A DNA stretch of 64,000 nt from Paenibacillus azoreducens (GCF_021654775.1 NZ_AP025343.1:2943501-3007500); one strand, 5' to 3'. Shown: positions 34,952 to 44,567, counted from the stretch's first letter. Notes: generated by a model not told the origin, from the letters alone. Numbers and translations are program-made.

Positions 34952-35710
34952 ATGCAAAATACGATTCTGAAAACAGAAAAGTTATGCAAAACCTTCTCGA
35001 CGGGCGGAGTTCAGCAGCATGTGCTAAAAAACTTGGACATCAGTCTGTTTGAAAGAGATTTTACGATTATTATGGGCAGTTCGGGTTCGGGCAAATCGAC
35101 TTTGCTGTATGCGTTATCCGGAATGGACACGCCGACCCTGGGCGAAATATGGTTTGAAGGACATAAACTGTCCGGGATGAATCATGACCAGCTCGCTGTT
35201 TTCCGAAGAAATAATTGCGGGTTTGTGTTTCAGCAAATTTACCTGCTTGATAACATGAGCGTGTTCGACAATATGCTGGCCAGCGGCCTTTTGATAAATA
35301 AAAATAAGCGGGAAGTTGCAGCCAAAGCAATACAGCTGCTGAAACTGGTGGGATTGGACGAGGTTTCATGGGGGAAATTCCCCTCACAGCTTTCCGGAGG
35401 GGAGGCCCAGCGGGCAGGAATCGTGCGGGCATTGATCAACAGTCCGAAAATTGTGTTTGCGGATGAGCCGACCGGCATGCTGAATTCCGCCTCAAGCGAT
35501 CGCGTGCTCGATATTTTGACCGAGGTGAACCAAAATGGTCAAAGTATCGTCATGGTTACGCATGATATCAAAACGGCTTTGCGGGGTAACCGGATTCTGT
35601 ATTTGCGCGACGGCATGATTTGCGGGGATTTGGCCCTCGAAGGGTTTCATGAGCAGCAGCCCGGCAGGCATGAAAAGCTGAATGCTTTTTTGGCTGAAAT
35701 GGGGTGGTGA
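34952..35710 (+). CDS. ABC transporter ATPase, LolD/BceA-type
   Basis: A 252-residue nucleotide-binding subunit. Walker A is GSSGSGKSTLLY (about 42-53), Q-loop FVFQQIYLL, signature QLSGGEAQRAGI, Walker B IVFADEPTG and H-loop MVTHD. The fold matches the MacB/LolD/BceA group that works with FtsX-type permeases rather than pumping through a TM channel. Starts at 34919 and 34940 are in frame; 34952 is preferred because AAGAGGG is then at useful distance and the homologous core begins there. It is followed by the permease two bases on. Confidence 0.88.
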   Translation: MQNTILKTEKLCKTFSTGGVQQHVLKNLDISLFERDFTIIMGSSGSGKSTLLYALSGMDTPTLGEIWFEGHKLSGMNHDQLAVFRRNNCGFVFQQIYLLDNMSVFDNMLASGLLINKNKREVAAKAIQLLKLVGLDEVSWGKFPSQLSGGEAQRAGIVRALINSPKIVFADEPTGMLNSASSDRVLDILTEVNQNGQSIVMVTHDIKTALRGNRILYLRDGMICGDLALEGFHEQQPGRHEKLNAFLAEMGW

Positions 35711-35711
35711 C

Positions 35712-38060
35712 ATGAACCTGTTTAACCTTGCTATGGCCAACATCAAAAAAGCAAAAGGCGCGGCCGCATCGCTGTTTACTCTCATCTTGGCTGCGGTGCT
35801 GCTGCTTAATGTCGGCATCACGATCATTTCATCCATGGGCGGCTTTTATGGGCAAAAAGTGAAGGAGCTGCATGGAGCCCATGTAAATATCGCAATGACG
35901 CGCGCGAGCTTAAAACAGTCCTATGTGGATTTTATTCAAAATTACGACGGAGTTCAGCAAGCCGAAACGGAGCAAATTATTTTGATGCCCAGAACGGCGG
36001 TCCGGTTCGATAAAAAGGTGAAAAACGATTTTAGCTTGCGCACCGCGCTGTTGAATGCGGATTCTCCTCGCAGCATTGCACCGCTAAAGCTGATTCGGGA
36101 GTCGGCTTCTTATGAAAAAGGAGGCATTTACGTTCCTTATTCGCTGCATGCTAGCGGGGGATATCAAATTGGGGATTCTTTTTCGCTGACCTATAAGAAT
36201 AAGCATTATGATTACCGGATCGCCGGATTTTTCGAGTCAACGATGATGGGCAAGCCTAATCTTGCCATGATCGCTTTTTATTTGCCGGATTCATCCTTCC
36301 GCCAGCTGCAAATTGAACTGGGGCCCGAAGCCGATGGGATTCTGATCTCCGCCGTGTTTGCGGACAACAAGCATCCGGACACGCTGCTCCGGGATTATCA
36401 CAAGCAGTTTCCGGAATCCAATGAGTCCATAGACCCCGGCTTTTGGAGCGCGGATATTGCGCAAGCCCAGCATTCAACGCTGACCATTCACATCGTTGCA
36501 ATGATTTTGGTTGCTTTCGCGGCGGTGATCGTGTTGGTTTCCATGATTGTCATCAAATTCAGGATTTCGGGCAGCATCGAAGACGGCATGGTGAATATTG
36601 GCGTACTCCAAGCGGTTGGATATACGAGCTCGCAAATCCTCATCTCCATCGTTTTGCAATTTATGTTGATTGCCGCTGCCGCGAGTATTATGGGTGTGGC
36701 TATTTCTTATGCCGTCATCCCGGCGTTTGGCGGAATCATTACGAAGTTGACCGGTCTGCTGTGGCCCGGAGGCGCCCATATCGGGTCTGATACATCCAGC
36801 GCTTTCGTGATCCTGTTCTTGGTGCTTATCGTGTCGCTGCTCTCATCCGTCCGTATCCGAAGTCTTCATCCGGTGGCTGCGCTTCGGGGCGGAATGAACA
36901 ACCATAACTTTAAACGGAACCACTTTCCGCTGGACAAAACCAAAGGCGGTCTTCAGTTTGTGCTGGCCTGCAAAAATATCGCCGTCGGCTTAAGGCAGAA
37001 CCTGATGATCGCTGCGATTGTGGCAGCTATCGCGTTTGCCGCGGTCTTTTCGGTGATACTTTATTACAATATTGCTGATGATAAAACGCCATTCTTGCGG
37101 ATGATTGGGACAGAGACGCCCAATGTCGGGATTGAGGTTCAACCTGGCCAAGACAGCGGGCAACTGCTTATGCAATTGAAACGGATGCCGGGCGTGAAGA
37201 AAGCCATCATTTTGGACTACATCACCACGTCGATTGAGGGGCGTCTGGTCATGACGGATTTCTCCGATGATTACGGCCAAGTGGATAATCCTACGGTCTA
37301 TCAAGGCCGTTACCCGAAATATGACAATGAAATTGTCATTTCCGGAGGATTGGCAAGAAGTCTCGGAAAAAATATCGGGGATACGATCCAAGTTCACTTG
37401 GGCAAAAGTACGGAACCTTATCTGATTACCGGACTGAACCAATCGTTGAATTCCTGGAGCAACGGAGCCTCTTTAACGATAGCCGGCGTTCAGCGGCTGG
37501 CGCCGGGACATCAAGGCATGTCGATTAACGTCTATTTGGACGGCATTGAAAATGAATTCTTTATGAGTGGCGTCAAAGCGAAATACGGCAGTATGATCCA
37601 ATCGGCGACGAACACCGATCAACTGACAAAAAATCAAACCCGGGTATACATTTCCGCCGTCTTTTCCGTGATGGTTGCCATTCTCACGATTACCGTGCTT
37701 GTTGTCGTATTGATCCTTTATCTCGTAATTACCGCCGCATTGCTCAAGCGCAAAAGGGAGCTGGGAATACTCAAAGCGATCGGATACACGACATTCCAGT
37801 TAAGGAGTCAAATTGCCCTAAGCTTTGTACCCGTCGTAATCGTGGGGGTTCTTATCGGCGGTGTGCTGGGAGGCATATGTACCAATTCCATTCTTAAAAT
37901 GCTGCTATCCGGTGCAGGCATATACAATGTACAGCTTATAATTCCCGTTCCACTAATCCTGTTACTTAGCCTATCGATCATTCTATTAGCCTATTTTGCA
38001 TCGATGATGGTGTCAGGCAGAATCAAGCGAATCGCCGCGTATGGATTGATATCGGAATGA
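35712..38060 (+). CDS. FtsX-type ABC permease, two-domain
   Basis: A 782-residue permease. TM1 (about 17-40) precedes a large extracellular domain; three TMs follow at about 260-385; then TM5 (about 425-445), a second extracellular domain, and three TMs at about 660-770. This is the duplicated FtsX arrangement of MacB/YtrF-like or lantibiotic-type exporters, longer than the usual BceB. With the ATPase it probably extracts or responds to membrane-active peptides or lipoproteins. GGGGTGG just upstream gives the ATG at 35712. It is the last gene of the module; a WYL regulator converges from the other side. Confidence 0.85.
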   Translation: MNLFNLAMANIKKAKGAAASLFTLILAAVLLLNVGITIISSMGGFYGQKVKELHGAHVNIAMTRASLKQSYVDFIQNYDGVQQAETEQIILMPRTAVRFDKKVKNDFSLRTALLNADSPRSIAPLKLIRESASYEKGGIYVPYSLHASGGYQIGDSFSLTYKNKHYDYRIAGFFESTMMGKPNLAMIAFYLPDSSFRQLQIELGPEADGILISAVFADNKHPDTLLRDYHKQFPESNESIDPGFWSADIAQAQHSTLTIHIVAMILVAFAAVIVLVSMIVIKFRISGSIEDGMVNIGVLQAVGYTSSQILISIVLQFMLIAAAASIMGVAISYAVIPAFGGIITKLTGLLWPGGAHIGSDTSSAFVILFLVLIVSLLSSVRIRSLHPVAALRGGMNNHNFKRNHFPLDKTKGGLQFVLACKNIAVGLRQNLMIAAIVAAIAFAAVFSVILYYNIADDKTPFLRMIGTETPNVGIEVQPGQDSGQLLMQLKRMPGVKKAIILDYITTSIEGRLVMTDFSDDYGQVDNPTVYQGRYPKYDNEIVISGGLARSLGKNIGDTIQVHLGKSTEPYLITGLNQSLNSWSNGASLTIAGVQRLAPGHQGMSINVYLDGIENEFFMSGVKAKYGSMIQSATNTDQLTKNQTRVYISAVFSVMVAILTITVLVVVLILYLVITAALLKRKRELGILKAIGYTTFQLRSQIALSFVPVVIVGVLIGGVLGGICTNSILKMLLSGAGIYNVQLIIPVPLILLLSLSIILLAYFASMMVSGRIKRIAAYGLISE

Positions 38061-38082
38061 ACGGCTGTTTTTTCGGTTGGAA

Positions 38083-39024
38083 TTATTGATAATGGTTTAG
38101 CAGCGATTGCGCATGGCTCCGGATTCGATCAACCATTTCCTGAGGTTCTAGCACCCTCGCTTCTTTCCCCAATTGGGAGAAAAAGGCAGCGGTAAACGCA
38201 ATTTCATTGCGGTCGATGACCGTATCGATGATGCCTGCGATCCCGTTTTCACGCTCCTTGTCAAGCAATACAGGATTGTACCACGGTTTGCTCTGGCACT
38301 CGCGAACACCCTCTCGAGTCAGTTCGACCAACAGACGAACAGGTGAGGTAATCGTGTAACTTTGCAGCCATTCCATAAGTCCGGCCTCCACCTCGTAGGT
38401 TTCCTCCGTAACGGTCAACGAAAGAATGCGGTCAATCCGGAAAAGCCTGATCTTGCGTTTTTCCATATCAAAAGCGGGCATATACCATAATCCATCATTG
38501 GCATAAACGCCGATCGGCACGGCATCCCTTGTCTTATTGCCCGATTTGGACCGGTATTCCATGCTGATGATGCGGCTTTCCGCGGCTGCTTCGATCAGTT
38601 CTTTTAAATAGGGAGCGCTTACGCCTCTTTTGGGGTTCCAGAAGGATAGCACCGTTTTCAGCTGACCGATTTTCTGTTTGGCATCTTCCGGCAGCGTGGC
38701 GAGCAATTTTCTTGAAGCGGATTCGATATCGGCATCAAAAGGCAGGGATTCATAAAATGCAAGGGAACGAAAAGCGAAGAAAATGGACAGCGCTTCGTTT
38801 TCATCGAATAACACCGGCGGCAGCACTCTGTTTTTGAGCGTGCGGTATCCGCCATTTCGGCCTTGCTCTGTATAAATGGGCACTCCCAATTCACTGATTT
38901 CCATTAAATAACGATGCGCGGTGCGGACAGAAACCCGAAACTCATTGGCTACATCTTGGGCCGTAAAATCCCGTTTTGAATTGACGTACATGATGAGGTC
39001 AAACAACAGTTTGGTTTTGGACAT
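38083..39024 (-). CDS. YafY/YobV-type HTH-WYL transcriptional regulator
   Basis: A 313-residue regulator. The N-terminal HTH (FTAQDVANEFRVSVRTAHRYL, about 20-40) is the HTH_11 type. Residues about 130-230 form the WYL domain (RIISMEYRSKSGNKTRDAVPIG and LWYMPAFDMEKRKIRLFRIDRI), which binds ligands such as nucleic acid fragments. A conserved C-terminal extension follows. It is divergent from the UvrA-like gene, with only 105 bp between them, so it probably represses or activates that gene. GGAGGAGTTT before the ATG supports the start. Confidence 0.85.
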   Translation of the reverse strand: MSKTKLLFDLIMYVNSKRDFTAQDVANEFRVSVRTAHRYLMEISELGVPIYTEQGRNGGYRTLKNRVLPPVLFDENEALSIFFAFRSLAFYESLPFDADIESASRKLLATLPEDAKQKIGQLKTVLSFWNPKRGVSAPYLKELIEAAAESRIISMEYRSKSGNKTRDAVPIGVYANDGLWYMPAFDMEKRKIRLFRIDRILSLTVTEETYEVEAGLMEWLQSYTITSPVRLLVELTREGVRECQSKPWYNPVLLDKERENGIAGIIDTVIDRNEIAFTAAFFSQLGKEARVLEPQEMVDRIRSHAQSLLNHYQ

Positions 39025-39057
39025 AAACTCCTCCAGCCTTAAATTTGTTTAAACTAG

Positions 39058-39070
39058 ACAAGAATTGTCA
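39058..39070. promoter_or_regulatory. Candidate operator between the WYL regulator and the UvrA-like gene
   Basis: GACAAGAATTGTC is an odd dyad (GACAA/TTGTC) in the 105-bp divergent gap. It is the obvious site for the adjacent regulator, but no second copy was found. Confidence 0.4.
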
Positions 39071-39129
39071 TGTTAAAAGTATATGCTATTCCTTGGAGGC
39101 GGTCAAAAGACCCGAAAGGAGTGCAGCAT

Positions 39130-41409
39130 ATGAATCCGGAGAATACGGGCGTAAGCAATAAGATCAAGGTGATTGGAGCACGGGAAAAAAATCTGAAAAG
39201 CATTAGCGTAGATATTCCTAAAAAACAAATAACGGTATTTGCCGGCGTCTCGGGCTCCGGGAAGTCGGCGCTCGTATTTGATACGCTTGCGGCGGAATCG
39301 CAGCGTCAATTAAATGAAACGTATTCGAGCTTTATCCGTCATCGTCTTCCCCATTACGGGCAGCCGAACGCGGACGCGATTATAAATCTTCCGGTCGCGA
39401 TTGTCATCAACCAGAAACGGATTGGCGGGAATTCAAGGTCGACCGTCGGCACCATTACGGATATTTATTCCTTGCTTCGGCTGCTGTTTTCCCGAATCGG
39501 GCGGCCTTACGTAGGCGAAGCTGAGGCTTTTTCCTTTAATAATCCGCATGGAATGTGCCCGAAATGCGAAGGGCTTGGCATCGTGAAGGAAATCGATACG
39601 GAGCGGCTGCTCGACCGTGACAAATCCTTGAACGAGGGAGCCATCCTCTTTCCGACCTTCAGGCCGGGCGATTTTCGTTGGAAACGGTATGTATGCACGG
39701 GACTGTTCGACAATGATAAAAAGCTGAAAGATTACACGGAAGAGGAATGGGACACGCTGCTGTACAAATCAGGTTTCAAACCTCCGCATCCGACGGCGGG
39801 ATGGCCAAAAACATCATTATATGAAGGGGTGATCCCGCGGATCATGCGCAGTTTTTTGAGCAAAGATTCCCGGGATGCCGAGCTGTACAAAGACGCGATC
39901 GACCATGTGGCGAAGAAAGGCATGTGCCCGGAATGCCAAGGCGCGAGGCTGAATCCGCAAGTGCTGTCATGCCGGATCAACGGCAAAAACATCGCCGAGT
40001 GCACCGATTTGCAGGTGAGCTCACTGATCGACTTTATGCATACGGTTAAGGAGCCGGTAGCGGCGACGATTGTGGAAGCTATTACGCTCCGCCTGCAGCA
40101 GATGCTGTCCATCGGCCTAGGATATTTGACTTTAAGCCGGGAAACTTCGACACTGTCTGGCGGCGAATCGCAGAGAATCAAAATGGTGAGGCAGCTCGGG
40201 AGCAGCTTAAGCGACTTGGTGTATATTTTCGATGAGCCAAGCATCGGCCTGCATCCGCATGACGTGAATAAAATCAACACGCTTCTCAAGCGATTAAGGG
40301 ATAAGGGAAATACCGTTGTGATCGTAGAACATGACCCGGATGTCATCGGCATCGCCGACCATGTGATCGAGATGGGGCCAAAAGCCGGTGCCGAAGGCGG
40401 GAATGTGGTGTATGCAGGCGATTTGAAAGGTTTGATGGCTGCGGACACCTTAACGGGAAAATTTTTAAGCCAAAAACCAACATTAGAAAAAGAACCGAGA
40501 CATCCTGCCGGCTGGTTATCGATCCAGAATGCTTCCAAGCATAATTTAAAAAACGTTTCTGTCGATATCCCCATCGGCGTCATGACGGTTGTGACCGGAG
40601 TGGCAGGGTCGGGGAAAAGCACGCTGGTGAATCAGGTACTCCCGAAATATATCCCGGATGCGGTTTATATGGACCAGGAGGCCGTTCATGCTTCCAGCCG
40701 GTCGAATATTGCGACTTTTACCGGTATGTTTGATCCGATCCGGAATTTGTTTGCCGCACATAATCAAGCGGAGATATCCTTGTTCAGCTTTAATTCGCAA
40801 GGCGCATGCCCTGAATGCAAGGGAACAGGTACGGTATCGACCGATTTGGCTTTTATGGATTCCATTGAAACCGTGTGCGATGCGTGCGGGGGACGCAGAT
40901 TTAAAAAAGAGGTTTTACGTTATATTTTGCGCGGTAAAAATATCAGCGAAGTGTTGGGGATGACGGTAGAAGAGGCCAGCCGCTTTTTTGTGGAAAAGGA
41001 TATTTTGCAGACTCTGGGGCGTTTGCAGGATGCGGGAGTAGGTTATTTATCGCTGGGTCAACCATTAAGCACATTGTCGGGAGGAGAACTGCAGCGGGTA
41101 AAGCTGGCCAAGGAGATGGAGCATCGGAGGGATGTTTATGTTCTGGACGAGCCGACGACAGGCCTGCATATGTCGGATATCCGGCAGCTGCTCGCAACAA
41201 TGAATCGTTTGGTTGATCAAGGCCGCACGGTTGTGGTCATCGAACATAATCTGGATTGGATCGCCCATGCGGATTGGATCATTGATTTGGGACCCGGAGC
41301 GGGACAAGACGGGGGAGAGATTGTCTTTACAGGCAAACCTCGAGATATCGTTAATTGCGAAAGGTCGCTGACGGGAAGATATTTGAAGCAGTATTTGCGG
41401 CAGAGGTAA
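39130..41409 (+). CDS. Short UvrA-like paralogue (two-ABC-domain ATPase)
   Basis: A 759-residue protein with two ABC-type halves. First Walker A is GVSGSGKSALVFD (about 39-51), first signature LSGGESQRIKM, first Walker B VYIFDEPSIGLH. Second Walker A is GVAGSGKSTLVNQ (about 497), second signature LSGGELQRVKL, second Walker B VYVLDEPTTGLH. Zinc-finger pairs CPKCEGLG, CPECQGARL and CPECKGTG with CDACGG are present. It lacks about 180 residues against UvrA (about 940), mainly the UvrB-binding and insertion domains. Such paralogues (UvrA2, DrrC-like) can protect against DNA-binding drugs. The ATG at 39130 is eight bases after AAAGGAG. Confidence 0.88.
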   Translation: MNPENTGVSNKIKVIGAREKNLKSISVDIPKKQITVFAGVSGSGKSALVFDTLAAESQRQLNETYSSFIRHRLPHYGQPNADAIINLPVAIVINQKRIGGNSRSTVGTITDIYSLLRLLFSRIGRPYVGEAEAFSFNNPHGMCPKCEGLGIVKEIDTERLLDRDKSLNEGAILFPTFRPGDFRWKRYVCTGLFDNDKKLKDYTEEEWDTLLYKSGFKPPHPTAGWPKTSLYEGVIPRIMRSFLSKDSRDAELYKDAIDHVAKKGMCPECQGARLNPQVLSCRINGKNIAECTDLQVSSLIDFMHTVKEPVAATIVEAITLRLQQMLSIGLGYLTLSRETSTLSGGESQRIKMVRQLGSSLSDLVYIFDEPSIGLHPHDVNKINTLLKRLRDKGNTVVIVEHDPDVIGIADHVIEMGPKAGAEGGNVVYAGDLKGLMAADTLTGKFLSQKPTLEKEPRHPAGWLSIQNASKHNLKNVSVDIPIGVMTVVTGVAGSGKSTLVNQVLPKYIPDAVYMDQEAVHASSRSNIATFTGMFDPIRNLFAAHNQAEISLFSFNSQGACPECKGTGTVSTDLAFMDSIETVCDACGGRRFKKEVLRYILRGKNISEVLGMTVEEASRFFVEKDILQTLGRLQDAGVGYLSLGQPLSTLSGGELQRVKLAKEMEHRRDVYVLDEPTTGLHMSDIRQLLATMNRLVDQGRTVVVIEHNLDWIAHADWIIDLGPGAGQDGGEIVFTGKPRDIVNCERSLTGRYLKQYLRQR

Positions 41410-41506
41410 AAGGGGATTGGAGGCAGGTAAGGGCTGCCTATAATTCAAATTTGTAAGGGACGTTGGGGCCGAGTCGAATAGGGCCTGACGGTCACCGCCA
41501 TATATG

Positions 41507-41698
41507 ATTCTAACGGACACAGCGGACGCTATCGAGGATAATTTCGACCATTATGATTTCTAACGGACACAGACGCCGCTAATTAGTCAAAAAGTCCCTT
41601 TGGGGCGGTGTTTTGGTGCAATTAAGCGCCGTGGTGTCCGTTAAAATTAAAAAATGACTGTTTTTAGCCTCTTAGCGGCTGTGGTGTCCGTTAGAAAT
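41507..41698. repeat. Cluster of four mirrored TAACGGACAC repeats
   Basis: Two forward copies (41507-41531 and 41556-41584) begin TTCTAACGGACACAG and continue to CGCTA. Two reversed copies (41621-41646 and 41671-41698) read GCGCCGTGGTGTCCGTTA and GCGGCTGTGGTGTCCGTTAG. The unit is about 26 bases; forward and reversed pairs can fold as a large hairpin. GGTCACC palindromes lie outside on both sides (about 41490 and 41713). Confidence 0.65.
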
Positions 41699-41802
41699 CC
41701 ACATGACCTCACGGTCACCACCAATGATGAAAATGTTATGATTTTTGTCGCAAAAACGCAAAAGCACATTCGTATAAATTTTTAAAGGCTTGATTTTGCC
41801 TA

Positions 41803-41830
41803 AATAACGATCGGATGTTTCGTTAGCCCC
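41803..41830 (-). repeat. Solitary TAACGAAAC-family repeat
   Basis: AAATAACGATCGGATGTTTC continuing GTTAGCCCC is the reverse of the unit repeated four times at 25908-26093 (GCTAACGAAAC, spacer, CGTTATTT). It sits in the same gap as the TAACGGACAC cluster. The remainder of 41410-41943 contains no gene. Confidence 0.5.
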
Positions 41831-41869
41831 TGAAAGATTTTTGGGTCGAGCAAAAATCTAAAATCATAG

Positions 41870-41918
41870 CTGCCGGGAAAGTCCCGGCAGCCCTAAGGGC
41901 GCCCGGTTCGGGCGCTCT
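41870..41918 (-). terminator. Tandem hairpins ending the manganese operon
   Basis: Two perfect GC-rich hairpins stand 5 bp apart: GCTGCCGGG/CCCGGCAGC (41870-41892) and GGCGCCCG/CGGGCGCT (41899-41917). They lie 26-74 bases after the end of the minus-strand mnt operon, with a T-rich stretch beyond on that strand. They may act in both directions. Confidence 0.7.
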
Positions 41919-41943
41919 TCATATAAGACTTGCAAATCTAACA

Positions 41944-42840
41944 TCATGCCGCAGCTGCATCCGCTTGTTTTTGAATCATTTTTCTCTGCTTTAATTTGCG
42001 CACGATGACGCCATGCGTTGGTGAGAACAGCAGCGCAATCAGGAAAAGGATGCCGGCAACGCTGATCATGCTGCCTGCGATTGAAGCATCCAGAACGCTT
42101 GCGACATAATATCCGATGACGGAGCTCGCGCAGCCGATCAGCACGCTGTACACGATCATGCGGCTCAGTTTTTCCGTCAGCAGATAAGCGGTAGCGGGCG
42201 GGACGACCAGCATGCCGACTACCAGAATCGCGCCGACGCTTTCAAAGGAAGCGACGGTGCTGACAGAAACGAGCCCCATCAGCAAATAGTGGAACAAGGC
42301 TACCGGGATGCCGACTGCCGCGGCCATGGCCGGGTCAAACGAACAAATTTTGAACTGCTTGTAAAAGAGCGCAATCACGGTGGCGCAAAGCAGGAACGCA
42401 AGTCCGACGCCCCAAACCGCTTTTGGACCGATATCGACGCCGCCGACATGGATGGTATTCCAAGGCACATAGGCGATTTCACCGTAAAGCACGCAGTCGA
42501 GGTCCAGGTCGATATGTCTTGTGTACATGCTGATCAGAACGACGCCGACTGCAAACAGGGCGGTAAAAACAACGCCGATCGACGCATCCGACTGAACCCC
42601 GCTTTGATGAAACAGCTGAATGAGGAAGACCGTAATCAGCCCGATCCCCGCCGCGCCCAGCAGCATAAACAAGGAATCCCTGGAGCCGCTAAGCAAAAAC
42701 GCAATGACTATCCCCGGAAGGACGGCATGGCTGATCGCGTCGCCGATCATCGCCATTTTGCGCAGAACCAGGAAGCAGCCGACGATACTACAGGTACTTG
42801 CGACAAGCGCTCCGGTTAATATAATCCAAAATGTACTCAT
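41944..42840 (-). CDS. mntD: Manganese ABC transporter permease MntD
   Basis: A 298-residue ABC-3 family permease with about eight to nine TM segments. The conserved cytoplasmic motif GDAISHAVLPGIVIAFLL (about 33-50) contacts the ATPase, and the pair FESVGAILVVGMLVVPPATAYL is typical of the Mn/Zn/Fe family. Its start overlaps the end of mntC by 4 bp (ATGA), so the two permeases are co-translated and form a heterodimer. It is the last gene of the four-gene operon. Mn2+ specificity is inferred from the MntR boxes upstream of mntA. Confidence 0.88.
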   Translation of the reverse strand: MSTFWIILTGALVASTCSIVGCFLVLRKMAMIGDAISHAVLPGIVIAFLLSGSRDSLFMLLGAAGIGLITVFLIQLFHQSGVQSDASIGVVFTALFAVGVVLISMYTRHIDLDLDCVLYGEIAYVPWNTIHVGGVDIGPKAVWGVGLAFLLCATVIALFYKQFKICSFDPAMAAAVGIPVALFHYLLMGLVSVSTVASFESVGAILVVGMLVVPPATAYLLTEKLSRMIVYSVLIGCASSVIGYYVASVLDASIAGSMISVAGILFLIALLFSPTHGVIVRKLKQRKMIQKQADAAAA

Positions 42841-43772
42841 ACGGCTTTTTCTCTCCTTTCCATTTGCGGCCCCGATTGCTCGCGGCGCATTTGATTTCGA
42901 ACCGACGAGCGGAGCAGCAGCTTGGAAAGCACGCCCCGGCGCGGCGCGGCTATGACGGAGATGACAAAGATGCCGGTAGCGACGAGAACCGTTAACGGCC
43001 CCGTAGGCAAATTATTGCCGCTGGCGCTGATAAAGGTGCCGATCAGGCCGCTTAAAGCGCCAAACAAACCGGAGAGGACGACCATAAGGCCAAGTTTCTC
43101 CGTCCAGTACCTGGCGGATACGGCAGGCGTAATTAACAAGGCGGACATCAGCACGACGCCAACGGCCTGAATTCCGACCACGACCGCAACCACGATCAGG
43201 AACATGATCAGCTGGTCCATAAACGCGACGGGATAACCGATGCCGCGCGCGAAACCAGGGTCAAAGCTAAGCAGTTTGAATTCTTTAAACAGCAGGCTGC
43301 AGATGCTGACCAGCACGATGGAAATGACCGCCATAATCACGACATCGGAAAGCATCATCGAGGCGGCTTGACCAAACAGGAACTTGTCGAGACCGCTTTG
43401 GTTCCCGTTGCCGGAATGCTGGATTTGAGTCAGCAGCACGATGCCGAGCCCAAAAAATACAGTAAGGATGATAGCCAGAGCCGAATCCTGCTTGATTCGG
43501 GTATTGCGCGTTATATAGCCGATGCCGAAAGTAGCGATGACGCCTGCCACCGCTGCGCCGAGCAGGAACAGGAAAATGGATTTGGATCCGCTCAGCATAA
43601 AAGCGATGCAAACTCCGGGCAGGGCTGCATGGGATAAGGCATCGCCCATCAGCGATTGTTTGCGCAGGTAGGCGAAACTGCCGATGACGCCGCTGCTTAA
43701 GCCAAGGAGCATGGAGCCGAAGAGAATCCACTGCGCGTTCGGATCCAGCAATATATTCAACCAATCCATCAT
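42837..43772 (-). CDS. mntC: Manganese ABC transporter permease MntC
   Basis: A 311-residue ABC-3 family permease, paralogous to MntD. It has the ATPase-contact motif GDALSHAALPGVCIAFML (about 37-54) and the late IQAVGVVLMSALLITPAVSARYW. The C-terminal tail is long and basic (about 285-311). GGAGG within the end of mntB serves as the ribosome site, five bases before the ATG pair. It forms the transmembrane channel with MntD. Function as for the operon: high-affinity import of Mn2+. Confidence 0.88.
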   Translation of the reverse strand: MMDWLNILLDPNAQWILFGSMLLGLSSGVIGSFAYLRKQSLMGDALSHAALPGVCIAFMLSGSKSIFLFLLGAAVAGVIATFGIGYITRNTRIKQDSALAIILTVFFGLGIVLLTQIQHSGNGNQSGLDKFLFGQAASMMLSDVVIMAVISIVLVSICSLLFKEFKLLSFDPGFARGIGYPVAFMDQLIMFLIVVAVVVGIQAVGVVLMSALLITPAVSARYWTEKLGLMVVLSGLFGALSGLIGTFISASGNNLPTGPLTVLVATGIFVISVIAAPRRGVLSKLLLRSSVRNQMRREQSGPQMERREKAV

Positions 43773-43777
43773 TCGCC

Positions 43778-44542
43778 TTACCTCCCGTTCACGATCATTG
43801 CCGATTTGCTTTCCCGGTCCAGCATCGTCAGTCTGCCGCCATAAGTTTCCTGCAGCTTTTGCGGCGTAAACGTCTGCTCGGTCGGGCCGAAATCGACGAG
43901 CTGCACGTTAAGCAGCATCACCCAATCGAAATATTCTTTGACCGTAGCCAAATCATGGTGGACAACCAGCACGGTTTTTCCTTGCGTCTTTAGTTCGTTC
44001 AGCAGCGTAATAATCGCTTTTTCGGTAGCGGCATCGACGCCGACAAACGGCTCATCCATGAAATACAATTTGGCGTCTTGCGCAAGCGCTCTTGCCAAGA
44101 AAATGCGCTGCTGCTGCCCGCCGGACAGCTGGCTGATTTGCCGATCCGCAAAATCGGCCATGCCCACTTTCGCCAGGCATTCCATTGCCAATCTTTTCTC
44201 GGCGGCGCCGGGGCGCTTGATCCAGCCCAAATGGCCGTATCTTCCCATCATCACGACATCCAGCGCATTGGTCGGGAAATCCCAATCGACGGATTCCCTT
44301 TGCGGGACATAGCCGACCAGCTTACGCTGTTCCGCATAAGGTTTACCGTAAATGGACACCTCTCCGTACAGACGGGGGATAAGCCCCAGCGCCGCTTTTA
44401 TCAAAGTGGATTTCCCCGCTCCGTTCGGACCGACGATCCCGATCAGTTTTCCTTCCGGCACCTCAAATGAAACATCCCGCAGCACAGGTTTTTTTTGATA
44501 CGCGACAGACATGTTGCTTATGGTTAATGGACTTGCATGCAT
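43778..44542 (-). CDS. mntB: Manganese ABC transporter ATPase MntB
   Basis: A 254-residue nucleotide-binding subunit: Walker A GPNGAGKSTLIK (about 37-48), Q-loop YVPQRESVDWDFP (the VDWDFP sequence is characteristic of Mn/Zn/Fe importers), signature QLSGGQQQRIFLARAL, Walker B LYFMDEPFVGVD and switch His in VVHHD. AAAGGAG precedes the start, after a short palindrome in the mntA-mntB gap. It drives import by MntC-MntD. Confidence 0.9.
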   Translation of the reverse strand: MHASPLTISNMSVAYQKKPVLRDVSFEVPEGKLIGIVGPNGAGKSTLIKAALGLIPRLYGEVSIYGKPYAEQRKLVGYVPQRESVDWDFPTNALDVVMMGRYGHLGWIKRPGAAEKRLAMECLAKVGMADFADRQISQLSGGQQQRIFLARALAQDAKLYFMDEPFVGVDAATEKAIITLLNELKTQGKTVLVVHHDLATVKEYFDWVMLLNVQLVDFGPTEQTFTPQKLQETYGGRLTMLDRESKSAMIVNGR

Positions 44543-44567
44543 ATAAACATTCTCCTTTCGTTATTTC

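Noticed and set aside
42289..42819. A 176-codon plus-strand open frame
   Set aside because: Antisense to mntD; very charged and repetitive composition typical of a shadow of TM segments.
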